DNA from: Flaccisagitta enflata | Taxonomy: Eukaryota; Chaetognatha; Sagittoidea; Aphragmophora | DNA: 64,000 nucleotides | Assembly: GCA_965153355.1 (NCBI GenBank) | Contig: OZ231127.1 | Coordinates: 49,352,001-49,416,000 of the forward strand | Direction of reading: 5' to 3' | Shown here: one piece after another, positions 1 through 11,356 of the stretch | How positions within the stretch are numbered: position 1 is the first letter of the stretch | Layout: each line of letters starts with the position of its first letter | Notes under the pieces: generated by a model | The model's input: only the letters and a program-made list of their open reading frames with translations | Databases searched by the model: none | What the model was told of the DNA's origin: nothing | Translations under genes and position numbers: made by a program

Positions 1-717
1 TTTTTAACAACATTGCCTTTGATATCTTGATTGTCCTTGGATAGCTACATCATCATTTGGTAATTTGTTCGCTATAAATAATAGGGATATGCTAACTTCT
101 ATGCATCTTTTTATTTTGGGTTGACATGGAATGTTTGAGGGGTCTCATTCAGTGGAAAGGATTTTGATTTTAGGTTGTGGGTTGCATGAAACTTTTACAA
201 TGGGAAGATCAGATGGATGCAGGCGTGTATAAAGTTGATCATTACCCCCCCCCCCCCGGCGGGGGGGAATAAAATCAAAGGGTTTGTAGATGAGGAAAAA
301 ATCAAAAGCTAAAAAAGAAGAAAAAAGAAATTTTTTGAAGATTTAACACTTTTGGTTGTTCCAAATGGTAGTCTCTGATTACTACAACACATTTTAACAT
401 TATTTAAACTATTAATGTACTATTTTATTGCTTTGTGGGGAAGAAAATCATAGATTATGTAACACAACGCGACGCGTCGCAGGGAAGAAAATCAAAGGCA
501 GGGGGGGAATGAAATCAAAAGCCACTCAATTATATACACCCTTGGATGGATGTGAGGGACTAAGCGCCCACAGTTCAGCACAATCATCTGGTACTCTTTC
601 TTGTCAATGGCACTTGTAGCAAACAGGTTAAAATTATGGATTTTTTCTTTCTGGTTGGATTGTTGTCTTGAATTATTTCATGATAATGTTAAGATAGACT
701 TGGTTATTTTGACTACT
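1..717. other. Unique AT-rich stretch with short G-rich direct repeats
   Basis: No gene is recognised. Four copies of a short motif close to GGGGAATAAAATCAAAGG lie near 264, 437, 482 and 505. A C-run followed by a G-run near 246-267 could form a snap-back hairpin, and a GCGACGCGTCGC palindrome lies near 468. The small open frames here have no recognisable family. Confidence 0.5.
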
Positions 718-820
718 AAGGATAGTTGCGATGGGTCTGGATTAAACACCAGTGAGAGCTCCAAAGGCTCTCATCCTTTAGTAAAGTAGGGCTGGGTAGT
801 AATGTTGTCCAACTTTCATA
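718..820 (+). repeat. Structured dispersed repeat R1, copy 1
   Basis: About 103 bp, nearly identical to 5921-6023 and related to 46798-46885. AAGGAT (718-723) can pair with ATCCTT (773-778). GAGAGC (754-759) and GCTCTC (767-772) form a 6-bp stem with a 7-base loop next to it, so the fold resembles the T-arm/acceptor half of a tRNA. No tRNA identity is supported. It could be a small RNA-derived repeat or a short transposon end. Confidence 0.7.
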
Positions 821-1584
821 CATGTACAAGTTAGAAGATAGTTATAATTTTCAAACAATTTGGCTTGTTCTTTGTAATTCTAACCTTTGAACAATCCCCC
901 CCCCCCCCAAAAAAAAAAAGCTTCAGCTCTCTGACTTTTCCTTCCTGCCCCATTTTCAGACTTTGGACCCCAAGATCAGCTCCTGTGTGGAATAATAAGC
1001 CATCTGTCCCTCTGAGCTTGCCTCCACTCTTTCAATCTTATCCCCACAAACTATGACTATGGCATCGGGTACCGCTGACTATCAAACGCTTTTACAACTA
1101 TTTCGTTTTGTTTTCCGTCAAAAGCCAAACGTCAGAAATCATATCTATATCAGTCTATGGAGCAGTTGATTCACTCACACCTGGTCAAGTTGATTGTATA
1201 GTTGTTGATGCGTGATTGCTATTGACTGCATCCATACATTCATTACCATCTCTCAATTATTGTCATTCCTAATTCCTCCAAACAATATCAATCAATTTCG
1301 TCAACGTCTTACAGAAGCGTTAGCCATATGAAAAAAAAACGATTGCTGTTAGTCAGAAGTCAATGTACTGAGCTAACAGCCAACTTGTCAAAAACAGCTA
1401 ACAGCTTATTCGTCATTCGTCAATTACTAGTCATCGAGTGACCTGCGACAGAAAAACAAGCGGGAAGAGGATCAGTCAAGGCGAGATGAAATATGACCAA
1501 TTTTGAGGTTTACGTGGGGGAGCAAAATGCGCGAAAGCCTCAAGGGGCAAAAGACAGAGTGGGAACAAGGATGAGGAAGGGGCC

Positions 1585-1585
<1 letters not shown>
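821..1585. other. Unique stretch, no feature seen
   Basis: AT-rich unique sequence with one C-run/A-run near 897-919. I see no gene, repeat array or RNA gene here. Confidence 0.5.

Positions 1586-1627
<42 letters not shown>
1586..1627. repeat. (GA)n microsatellite
   Basis: A pure GA run followed by degenerate GATA/GACA words up to about 1700. Confidence 0.95.
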
Positions 1628-1630
<3 letters not shown>

Positions 1631-2130
1631 GATAGAGAGAGATACAGATAGACAGACAAACACGTAGAGTTATAGAGAGGGACGGAGAGACAGTGATAGT
1701 GACAACCAGAAAGAAAAAAACAAGCACACCTGAGACAGATAGGATCAGAATGAGATGCATCAGATAGACAGTTGAGAAATTTCAAAAAAATGTTTACACG
1801 GACACAGGGACGTGTACTTTCATAAGAATATACTCACTAAGACACAGAGAAAATGCAAAGAAGGGTGGACAAACGAAAGCAAATGAAAGAAAGTGAAAGA
1901 GAAAAAGGGAATCTTCTTTTTCGCTGTTTGGAAGATTTTTCGCGTAAAAAAAACCTGATTTCAAGACCTGACAAATATCAAAGAGGCACTCGAGTTGTAA
2001 CATCGGCTCCGACGACGACTACCAAGACGACGACTTTAGTCGGAACGTTGATGATGAGGATGACGACGACGATGACAACGACAATGCAAACCTTGATAAA
2101 GAAAGATCGGCTGAGATAAGAAATTGATTT
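1628..2130. other. Degenerate GATA/GACA sequence and unique DNA before the GAT array
   Basis: The first part decays away from the GA run. From about 2005 to 2095, GAC/GAT triplets appear as the ragged left edge of the following array. No gene is supported. Confidence 0.5.
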
Positions 2131-2675
<545 letters not shown>

Positions 2676-2982
2676 AATAAGGAACCATTTTCAGTGATTT
2701 TGACTGTTTCTTTATATTCAGCGGCATTTTTCAAAAGGATTTCTTAAACTCATCATCTCCTTACTGGCAAAGAATTTGCTGTCATATTTGTTACTTTCTT
2801 TCAGTTGCAATTTAAACAAACATGACGGACATGTGTCTGGTTCTCTCCTCCTTGCTATCCCATTCTCATTCTATATCGTCATCAGAGCTCCTCCCCCTCC
2901 CCTTGTAAAAACGAAATACGTAAGTGAATGAATACTGAAACGATGTTCGGAAGAAAACGTTGAAATAGATGATGTGACACTT
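2676..2982. other. Unique stretch, no feature seen
   Basis: Mixed-composition unique DNA between the GAT array and the first 170-bp direct repeat. Nothing recognisable. Confidence 0.5.
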
Positions 2983-3151
2983 TACTAGACTGTAAAGACT
3001 GATGAACAATATAGATTTTATAAAATGACCCGAGTGTTACTGCCGGCCCTTCAGATCAATAGTGATAAAAGTTAGTTGTGCCGAATGTTAGAAAGCTGAA
3101 TGCAGGCGTATGGCCATATGAAACAACAGCCAATTCTTTTACTCATCAACT
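2983..3151 (+). repeat. 170-bp direct repeat, left copy
   Basis: Starts at TACTAGACTGT and runs to the CATCAACT region. It matches 5676-5848 over its whole length with scattered substitutions, and both copies share the core GACCCGAGTGTTACTGCCGG. The two copies bracket the large palindrome at 3270-5450 in direct orientation. They could be terminal direct repeats of a composite element or two copies of a dispersed repeat. Confidence 0.85.
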
Positions 3152-3269
3152 TACAAGGGTTTCTGTTATCTTCTTATTCAGTTACAGGTTCCAGGTGTAT
3201 CTTCAAAAGAAATTCTTTAAGTATTAAGTTAACTCATTTAGGCTGGTTACCACAGCCCTCTATCTCAAT

Positions 3270-5450
3270 ATGTTGAATGTGATTCATGATTTTACTATGT
3301 AATTAAACTCAATTGGGCGTTATATAAAAATTTTGGACACTCAGTCATTTTAGGTATTTAAATATAGTGAAACATATCATTTCTAAATTTGTTTAAAATA
3401 TTACCCCATAAGTTCTTTTGATTGGACTAAGTGCTAAAAGGTGCTTCTATTATGAAGTACCTCATTTAGATCAATAAGTCAGACACTCAAACATACAAAA
3501 ATATCCTTGAAATCAATACTGGAAAAAATGACTTGAATTGTGCAGCACGGAACACCCAACTACATGTTATGGCAGGGGCATGTGAACCAACAAGGGCCAA
3601 AATTCCTTTTTTATTGACTGTTGTGATGCCCAAATAAAAATTCCAAGCTGAGAGCATTTTTTTGGGTGTCAAATAACATTACAGAACAAATCACACCCAA
3701 AATTGCATTGACAATTTACATTTTTCAGAGATCAAACTTCTCTTAGAAGAAGTTGTCAATATGGGCCCAAAATTTTGCATGGACATATAGTAGACCTTAA
3801 TAAAGATTCATGAAAAAAAATTTTTTTTTCATGAAAAAAATTTTTTTTTCTTTTTAAATTTCTAGATGCCTAAATTAGGAAAAATCTGGTTTTTCGCGAT
3901 TTTTTTAATGAAAACAAATGTCGTTACCCCCCTTAAAGTTCATTGATTCATGCGATTTGGACAATTTTTACTGAAGATACTTCACATTATGAAGACCCCC
4001 ATGCAAAATTTCATCAAAATCGAAGCACTTTAAGTACCCAAAAAATCTTCAAAAATCAAAAAATGGAAAAAATGACCTGAAAATTGTCTTTTGGCTGGAG
4101 ACATTGCCATGTTATGGCAGGGACTTATGAACCAAGGGCCAAAATTACTTTTAGGGACTGTTGTTGATGCCCCAAAAAAATTTCATGACCTTGACAGCAT
4201 TTTCTTGGGTGTCAAATAACAATTTTTTGAAGACCGTTGAACCAAAAATTGCAAAATTTGGAGATTTTTGTTTTTTTTTGCAAGTAGAAATTTCTTTTTT
4301 TTTTTTTAAAAATCGCAAAAAAAACGTTTTTTCCTTATTTAGGTACCTAGAAATTTTTTTTACCAGGAAAATTTTTTTGGAGGATTCTTTGTTAGGGTCT
4401 ACTATATGTGCATGCATAATTTATTGCCCATATTTCAACTTTTCTTTAGATTTCTACTTGCAAAAAGGCCTAAAATCTCCCAATTTCGCAATTTTTGGTT
4501 CAACGGTCTTCAAAAAATTGTTATTTGACACCCAAAAAATTTTTTGGGGCATCAACAACAGTCCCTAAAAGTATTTTTGGCCCTTGGTTTATGTGTCCCT
4601 GCCATAACATGGCAATGTCTCCAGCCAAAAGACGATTTTCAGGTCATTTTTCTCCCATTTTTGGATTTTTGAAGACAATTTTGGGTACTTAAAGTGCTTT
4701 GATTTTGATGAAATTTTGCATGGAGGTACTTCATAATGTGAAGTATCTTCAGTAAAAATTTTGTCCAAATCGATGAACTTTAAGTGGGGTAACAACATTT
4801 GTTTTTATTTAAAAAATTGCAAAAAAACAGATTTTTTGTAATTTAGTTATCTAGAAATTTTTGTTACCAAATTTTTTTTTTAATGAATCTTTATTAAGGT
4901 GTACTCTATGTCCATGCAAAATTTTTGGCCCATATTTCAACTTCTCTATAGGTTTTAACTTGAAAAAAGGCCAAAAATCGTCAAATTTCGCAATTTTGGG
5001 TGTGACGGTCTCCAAAAAAGTGTTATTTGACACCCAAAAAATGCTCTCAGGGTCATGATATTTTTTTTGGGCATCAACAACAGTCACTATAAGGAATTTT
5101 GGCCCTTGGTTCATACGTCCCTGCCATAGCATGGCCATGTCTCCCGCCAAAAGACAATTTTCGAAGTCATTTTTTTCCATTTTTTGATTTTCGATGACAA
5201 TTTTGGGTACTTGAAGTGCTCCGATTTTGATGAAATTTTGCGTGGAGGTACTTCATAATTTCCAGTAAAAATTTTGTCCAAATCGGTGACATTTAAGGGG
5301 GGTAACAAATTTTTTTTTCTTTTCAAAATTTACGAAAAACACGTTTTTTCCATATTTAGGTACCTAAAAATTATCCGAGGTTCAAAATTTTTTACATACA
5401 ACTAAATTAGGGTTTAATGCATGTGTGTGCAAAATTTCATGGCTCTACTC
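3270..5450. mobile_element. Large (~2.2 kb) imperfect palindrome made of four related modules
   Basis: The left arm (about 3270-4357) is the imperfect reverse complement of the right arm (about 4359-5450), with the axis near 4358. Matched landmarks: ATGTTATGGCAGGG (3562 and 4110) against CCCTGCCATAAC (4596) and its variant (5121); ATTATGAAGTACCTC (3448) against GAGGTACTTCATAAT (5246); TTAATAAAGATTCATG (3790) against CATGAATCTTTATTAA-like sequence (4884). Each arm holds two tandem modules of about 520-550 bp. The small open frames inside are mirror images of each other and are not genes. The structure fits a foldback transposon without coding capacity. Confidence 0.8.
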
Positions 5451-5675
5451 CATGTTTAAGAAAGGTTTAAGGGCCAAAAATGGTCAAAAATGGCCAATTT
5501 TGGCCATTTTGGGCACTTTTTTTGGAGACATTCGAACTAGCACCTGAAACAGGGTTTAACAAGCCTGGATTAATGTTCCCCAAGGTGTTGCGCACATTTT
5601 AAGACCTAACTTGATGGACTTCATGGGACTCGCCCTCTTTATGAAGCCCTACAGAGAGAAAAACCTCTGACGGTA
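5451..5675. other. Spacer between palindrome and right direct repeat
   Basis: Contains overlapping GGCCAAAAATGG/GGCCAATTTTGGCC words near 5475-5510 that are themselves palindromic, then unique sequence. Confidence 0.5.
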
Positions 5676-5848
5676 TACTAGACTGTCAAGACTGACGAAC
5701 AAGAAAGATTTTATGAAATGACCCGAGTGTTACTGCCGGCCCTTCAGATCAATAGTGACAAAAGTTAGTTGTGCCGAATGTTAGAAAGCTGAATGCAGGC
5801 GTTTGGCCATGTGAAACAACAACCAATTCTCTTTCATCATCAACTAAC
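5676..5848 (+). repeat. 170-bp direct repeat, right copy
   Basis: Counterpart of 2983-3151, same orientation. It starts with TACTAGACTGTCAAGAC and ends near CATCATCAACTAA. Confidence 0.85.
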
Positions 5849-5920
5849 TAGACAAATAATAATAACTTTTGACCAGTCTTGTGATAATTTCTGAAGAGGG
5901 AATATTTCTTTAGAAATTTA

Positions 5921-6023
5921 AAGGATAGTTGTGATGGGTCCGGATTAAACACCAGTTAGAGCTCCAAAGGCTCTCATCCTTTATTAAAGTAGGGTTGAGT
6001 AGTAATGTTGTCCAACTTTCATA
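5921..6023 (+). repeat. Structured dispersed repeat R1, copy 2
   Basis: Nearly identical to 718-820. AAGGAT (5921) faces ATCCTT (5976). The inner stem AGAGC/GCTCT (5958-5962 and 5970-5974) is kept, but its outermost pair is lost by a G-to-T change. Confidence 0.75.
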
Positions 6024-6057
6024 GACTTAAATATCTCTTTTTAGTTTGATCAGTAGA

Positions 6058-6588
6058 CAGTGGGTGACATGATCACATGTAATAGTATTCCGAATTCAAG
6101 TCTTTTCCATGTTCAAGTCTCTTCCAGAATCAAGACTCTCAGCTAGCTGAGAGGGAATATAACTCAAACTTTGGTTTTCTGCTAGTTTGCCTTACCTCTT
6201 ATCATATGTAATCTCTAATCATATTCCAGATTCAAGTCTTTTCTGCGTATGAGTCTATTCCAGATTCAAGATTCTCAGCTAGCTGTGAAGGAAAACTTTA
6301 AAACTTTATCTTTCTTATTGTTTGGCTCACTTTTTTGTATCACGGGTAGGGTAAAGAAGCAATCTGAAGATTAGAAATTTTTCCCATCTCAACTTGCTGA
6401 GAGGCCCAGGAAAAACTTAATTTTGCCATAGTCTTGAATAAAGAAAAATTGTCATAGATGAAAATAGGTTAATCAAGCAAGAAGAAAATCAAACTTTGAA
6501 CTTTTTCTCTCTCAACTAGCTGAGAGTCTTGAACAGGGGAAAGACTTGATCCTGGAATACTATTATAGTGTAAGCATGTCGCCCACTG
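6058..6588. mobile_element. Foldback MITE, CAGTGGG termini
   Basis: The left end CAGTGGGTGACATG and the right end CATGTCGCCCACTG are inverted repeats, followed inward by matching AATAGTATTCC and CAAGTC words. The right flank is TA; the left flank is GA, perhaps a mutated TA. Inside lie several AGCTAGCTGAGAG-type palindromes. No transposase is encoded. CAGT termini with a TA target suggest Tc1/mariner-type mobilisation; this is inference. Confidence 0.75.
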
Positions 6589-6682
6589 TACTGTCTGTAG
6601 AGTCGATACCAATCTTCCTGACCACCAATGCTTTTATGGCATGTCAAACCATTCCAGAAATAATAGTTGTTTTCGCCGGACA

Positions 6683-6782
6683 AAAATCATTTCATTCAGT
6701 GAACAGTTTTCAATCTATGAATCCGGGATTTCAGTCTGGTATTCTCTGGTTATGTTTCGATTCTCCTTATTAATTCATCATC
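6683..6782 (+). repeat. Direct repeat flanking the next MITE, left copy
   Basis: About 100 bp matching 7771-7874 with roughly ten differences; both contain TTTCATTCAGTGAACAG. The two copies lie just outside the foldback element at 6790-7742, so that element sits between duplicated flanks much longer than a normal target duplication. Confidence 0.8.
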
Positions 6783-6789
6783 CAGAATA

Positions 6790-7742
6790 ACCATGGCGTC
6801 AATAAAAATGGCCCCCATGTTCAATTTGCTGCTGTGAGTTCAATTTGTTGACTAGATTGATAATTTTTGAGATGATGATAATATCTTAAATTTCTGACTT
6901 AGCAAAAAAATCAGAATTCAAAAAAGTTAATTTGTGTGTCCGCAGCATTAATTTTTGTGAACACTATTCTAATACAAATTGATCAATTACTTTTTACAAT
7001 GATTCTTTTTAGAACTTTAAGGAATGATTTTTTTTTCATCATTGCATTTGAATTTTTCAAAGATGAAGAAAGTATAAATGATATTTGACCCAGCAAAAAA
7101 ATCAGAACTCAAAAAAGTTAATTTTTGTGGTCACAGTAATGATTTTAAAACAAGGGAGTAATATCAGTTTTTTATAAAAAAAATTTTACTAACCTCAATT
7201 TTTTGCAGTGAGCTCATTTTTTCCGCTACTCTCACAATTTTTTAGGTGGAAATTGTTCATCAAATTTCCGACTCAACAAAAAAATCAGAACTTAAAAATG
7301 TTGATTTTTGCACTACTTTTTGTTGATTTTACTAAAAATGTGCAAAAATTACCTCTTAACCACCTGTTGTCCCACTTCTTTAATGAAATAGTTTTTTTAA
7401 ACAGGGGCAATTTTTTTCAAATGTGTGATAGTTTTACAATTTATTGACCTGCTGCAAAAATCAGAACTTGAAAAAGTGTATTTTTGTGCCTGTGGCATGA
7501 GTTTTTGTAAAACATTACAAAAACCAAAAAATGCAAAAAAAAGTGATTTGGCAGTTCTTATTTGGATGCCTTTCACAAAAATTGATGCCATGGGTACATT
7601 TGTTGACTTTTTTGAGTTCTGATTTTTTCTCTGAGCCAGAAATTTGGAGTTCTATTACCACCTAGAAAATTTTGAAGCTAGTCAAAAAATTGAACTCAGG
7701 GTAGGGGTTTGAATAGGCGGCCATTTTTATTGACGCCATGGT
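6790..7742. mobile_element. Foldback MITE with 23-bp inverted ends and TA flanks
   Basis: Left end ACCATGGCGTCAATAAAAATGG (6790 on) is the exact reverse complement of the right end finishing at 7742. TA lies on both sides (6788-6789 and 7743-7744). A second inner inverted pair, GAGTTCAATTTG/TTGAACTC, lies further in. The interior repeats an AAAAATCAGAACTCAAAAA-type word about every 180-190 bp (6905, 7095, 7282, 7457). No protein is encoded. It fits a Tc1/mariner-type MITE. Confidence 0.85.
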
Positions 7743-7770
7743 TAGTCATGTTAATGTCTTAAAAGCGGAA

Positions 7771-7874
7771 GAAATCTTTTCATTCAGTGAACAGCTATTA
7801 ATCTATGAATCTGGGATTTCAGTTTGTTATTCTCTAGTTATGATGTTTCGGTTCTGATTATCAATTCATCATCA
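7771..7874 (+). repeat. Direct repeat flanking the MITE, right copy
   Basis: Counterpart of 6683-6782. It ends at the shared TCAATTCATCATC word. Confidence 0.8.
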
Positions 7875-7973
7875 AAGAGTACGCGTCCAAAAAAGTCATG
7901 TTAAAGGCGCCGGGTGGTTTATCAAGCGAATGCGTAAATAACAGACCAACTGACAGAAAAAGCAACTTATATA

Positions 7974-8718
7974 CAGTATGATTTTTCACGTTTGAAATAT
8001 TCTATGACAACATTACACGAAGACTAATAGAGATAATTCAATTCTGTAAAAAATTCGTATAAGCTAATGATGATGTATTTTATGATGTGTAACTCTTAGG
8101 ACTTTTTTACAAAAATCTATATCTTTTGACAAATGAGGAAATATTGATCAAAATCAGTAAAAAACACTATGATTTTAAGTTTTTGGCTGAACGTTTTTTT
8201 TTTAAGTTGCTCTTATTTCTAAACGGATTGAGCCAAAGGTACCATATTGGTCTCAAATTCAACCTAACTTACCATAGTTTTAGGAAATACAAAGAGGGAG
8301 ATTTTTCTTTAATCATACATCACATGGAACTTGAAAACAATTGGTTTCGCGACAAAAATTTTGTTGAAAAGTTGGTTCAGAGTTCAAAAATCGAACTGAA
8401 ATATCAAAAAAACATTTCAACTCAAGCTTTCTCAAAAACTACTTTAAAATACCTTTCGTTTGAAACCAATCTGGTATCTGTAGCTCAATTTGTTTAGAGG
8501 TGAGAGCAATTTAAAGGAAAACAGTTCAAATGACATTTATTTTGCAAAGAAACAATCTGAATATGATGACATCTAGTTCTGTACTTTTTCTGAGGATCAA
8601 ATTTTTGTAAAAAGTGCATCAACATTATCTTTCAGGAACTTTTTTCAGATTTCAATTATCTCCCTTACTTTTAAACTTACGTCGTCATAGAATATTTCAA
8701 ACGAGAAAAATCATACTG
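7974..8718. mobile_element. Foldback MITE, CAGTATG termini, TA flanks
   Basis: The left end CAGTATGATTTTTCACGTTT is matched by the reverse complement ending at 8718, continuing through GAAATATTCTATGAC. TA occurs at 7972-7973 and 8719-8720. The arms extend well inward: 8190-8265 is the imperfect reverse complement of 8455-8525. The 123-codon frame at 8126-8497 spans the axis, has no family likeness and is not called a gene. Confidence 0.85.
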
Positions 8719-8720
8719 TA

Positions 8721-9323
8721 TGTCCACTGCCGTAAGTAAAACATCAGTTGAGCGTGATAAGGCAAAAGCAATTATGCGACGAGGTAAGGGCAGTAAAGCG
8801 TAAAAAATAAACAAAACCCCCAAGCTGTCAATTAGAAAGGATCATCACGCAACAACAGTCTAACTGAGGGACGGAAGCATGGCCGGACGGACAGACAGCG
8901 GGTCGAAGGGACGGAAGGACGGACGAATGGTCGGAGGGACAGACGGACGGAATGTTTATTAGAATTCAGAATTGAGTAATCCTCGTCATCTCTTTCTTCT
9001 TTACTCTTTTTCCATTCTTTTGTTTTCCTACTTTCCTACTTTCTTTGTTTCTTTTTTTTTTTTCTCCCTATCTTTTTTTCTTTCTTTGATTCCATATTCA
9101 GTTTCTTGCTTTCTTTCTTTGTTTCCTTTCTTTTTTTTTCTCCATTTCCATGACTTGATTTCATTCTCACTCTCTCGAGTTTTCTTATCTTCCCAAGTTG
9201 ACTTCGGCCGGTCGACGGTCGACTCACATCACCGCCAAATCTAAACATTATCAAATGAAATCATAATAAACTTAGATGATGAATTTAAAATATTCACGCA
9301 ACGAAAGTCAGGTGTTCGTTTTT
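8721..9323. other. GACG-rich patch and pyrimidine-rich tract
   Basis: 8868-8955 is rich in GGAC/GACG tetranucleotides, probably a decayed core of the GTCN element family in reverse orientation. 8985-9180 is T/C-rich. No gene is seen. Confidence 0.5.
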
Positions 9324-9553
9324 AGTCGCGTGCACGCGACTCTACACCCTGCTTTCTCTGTCCGTCTGTCTGTCGGTCTGTCTGTCGGTCCGTCACACTT
9401 TTACTTTTTTTTATCAATTTCATTTCCTTAAGTCATTTTAAGTCATTTAAAAGTATACTAAGTTATTCTAAGTCATTCTAAGTCATTCTAAGTCATTTTA
9501 AGTCCTTATGTAAGTCTCGCCCGCGCGGCCGCGGCTTAAAGGCGTTGGCCTTG
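9324..9553 (+). mobile_element. GTCN element (HINE-like), subtype B
   Basis: Begins AGTCGCGTGCACGCGACT after TTTTT, continues with CTCTACACCC, a GTCTGTCTGTCGGTC core and CACACTTTTACTTTT. It then has about eight copies of a 10-11 bp AAGTCATTCT word, and ends GGCCTTG. The structure (5' arm, GTCN microsatellite, 3' GGCCTTG) matches the HINE/DINE-1/pearl class of non-autonomous Helitron-like elements. Its 3' arm is degenerate and GC-rich (GCCCGCGCGGCCGCGGC). The closest relative in the window is 38677-38940. Confidence 0.75.
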
Positions 9554-10125
9554 TCCTTCTTTCGATCGAAATTCCAAGTGTTTCACGGTATTTCTGTGAA
9601 TTGTTGGCGAACGAATTACTGTATTTTGAGATTAATTTGGAAGGCCTGGTCCATCTGATCAATCAACCGACCTACTTGTAGACCAACAGACCGACCAACC
9701 GACCAACCAAACGACCGACCCACTAGGAGCTGTCTTACCCACCTATCGATTTTCTGAGAGTGTGAATGAGGGACATGTCATTCTACTTTGTCAGCAGCAG
9801 CCATAAGTAATGAGACATTATAGAAAATTGCGCAACTGCAACTTCCAAAGCTCTTACATTTCCCAATTGACCTAAATAGTTCAAAGCAAATTTCCGCGAC
9901 TGCAATGCCATTACCTGAAAGCATTGTCCCTAGATTTCCTGGAAAATAATTTGACTTTGACTTTCTTTCCGCTTTTTTTGATTGATTGTTTGTTTGTTTG
10001 TTTGTTTGTTTGTTTCCCTATTTTTTTCTTTCTTTCTTTTTTTCTTTCTTTATTGCATTCTTATTTTCCATCTTGCTCTCTTGTTTTCTGGCTTCCCTGC
10101 TTTTTTTCTTTCGCACTCTCTTTTT
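9554..10125. other. Unique DNA, GACC-rich patch, then T-rich tract
   Basis: 9655-9725 has repeated GACCGACC/AACCGACC words, possibly an eroded element core. 9960-10110 is T/C-rich with a short (GTTT)n run. No gene is supported. Confidence 0.5.
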
Positions 10126-10241
10126 AGGTGCGACAAAGCACCTCTATAACTGGCTGTGTCCGTTGGTCTGTCGGTCGGTCTGTCCGTAACGCATTCGTTC
10201 GACAATCCACACGTCGCACCTTATTGGCCTACTTGGCCTTG
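10126..10241 (+). mobile_element. GTCN element, subtype C (short form)
   Basis: Complete 116-bp copy. The 5' arm GGTGCGAC (10127-10134) is the exact reverse complement of GTCGCACC (10213-10220), and it also pairs locally as GGTGC/GCACC around a 6-base loop. The core is GTCTGTCGGTCGGTC. A terminal GGCC-TACTT-GGCC hairpin (10226-10238) is followed by TTG and a T-rich flank. Confidence 0.85.
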
Positions 10242-10250
10242 TTTCTTTTT

Positions 10251-10293
10251 TTCTTTCCTTTTTCTTTCCTTCTTTCTTTCTTTCTTTCTTGTT

Positions 10294-10377
<84 letters not shown>

Positions 10378-10385
10378 TTTTTCCT
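10251..10385. repeat. (TTTC)n microsatellite
   Basis: A tetranucleotide run directly downstream of the element end. The Phe/Leu/Ser-rich frames over it are artefacts. Confidence 0.95.
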
Positions 10386-10525
10386 TCTTTCATATTTTTC
10401 CGTCTATTTTTTTCTGTCTCTCTTTTTATTCTCTCTAATTCTACTTTTATATTTTTACCATTTATTGGGAATTGTCTCTGGAATTTTCCCCTCGGCATTT
10501 TGTTCAATACATACAACGCTTTATC

Positions 10526-10529
<4 letters not shown>

Positions 10530-10592
<63 letters not shown>
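10530..10592. repeat. (CT)n microsatellite
   Basis: A pure CT run of about 62 bp. Confidence 0.97.
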
Positions 10593-10599
<7 letters not shown>

Positions 10600-11356
10600 T
10601 TTTTGTTGCCAGTGTCTTTCTGTCTCACACCAAAAAAAATAGAAGAAGAAAAACATACAAACTCGCGGAAAGCCAAAGAAACATGGCATTAAATGAAAGG
10701 GATGGGAGACTGTAGAAGAACGACTCTAGAAGAACGAAAAAAAGACACGAATAAGAAATGAAGACCGAGTCAGAGAAAGAGAAAGGAACAACGACTAAAA
10801 TAAGAAAGGGGGAAAGTGAAAATCCTCAATCTAAGACATCTCAAATAGTTCTGAAAAGTTGAAGAAGAAAAACACCCAAGCGTAAAACCCTTTGGATCCC
10901 TCTCGCCTCTTCCTCCCCCTCCTCCTCTACCCCCTTTCACTTCCTCTTCTTTCTCCACTCGTTGTATCCTTCTTCCTTCTCCTCCTCCTCTCCTCGTTAC
11001 CGTCTGTACCTACTCGCTGTTCATCTCACCCTCCCCTTCCTCTTCAATTCGCGTCCTCCTCCTTCTCCCTCTCCTCTTCATTTTACTATCTTTCTAGTTC
11101 CTTCTTCTTCTTCTTTCTCTTTCTCTCGCTTCTCCTCCTCCTCCTCTCGTCGACTTTCTCTTTCTCTTTATTTCTTTCCTTCCTTCCTTCCTCTCCTTTT
11201 TTTCGTTCATTTTCTAAGAGAAAGGCTGAATTAGGATTGTATTGATGCCGCTAAAAAAAAAAGAAATCCAAATTTAAAAATGAACTCTTCGATTTATGCC
11301 TCCGACGCGACTAAAAAAAAAACTTTCTTTTTAAATTTTCTAGTTTTATTTCAATA
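10593..11356. other. Purine-rich then long pyrimidine-rich tract
   Basis: 10625-10870 is A/G-rich. 10900-11215 is an almost uninterrupted C/T tract (CTCCT, TTCTTC and CTTTCT words), a candidate for triplex or H-DNA. No coding potential beyond low-complexity frames. Confidence 0.6.

Noticed and set aside
718-780. tRNA gene
   Set aside because: Acceptor-like and T-arm-like pairing exist, but there is no D-arm, anticodon arm or canonical box sequence.
8126-8497. 123-codon frame inside a MITE
   Set aside because: Lies across the axis of a foldback element, has no family motif, and is AT-rich by chance.
9324-9553. GTCN family interpreted as tRNA-derived SINEs
   Set aside because: No A box or B box (GGTTCGANNCC) was seen in the copies, and terminal arms plus hairpin fit a Helitron-like non-autonomous element better.
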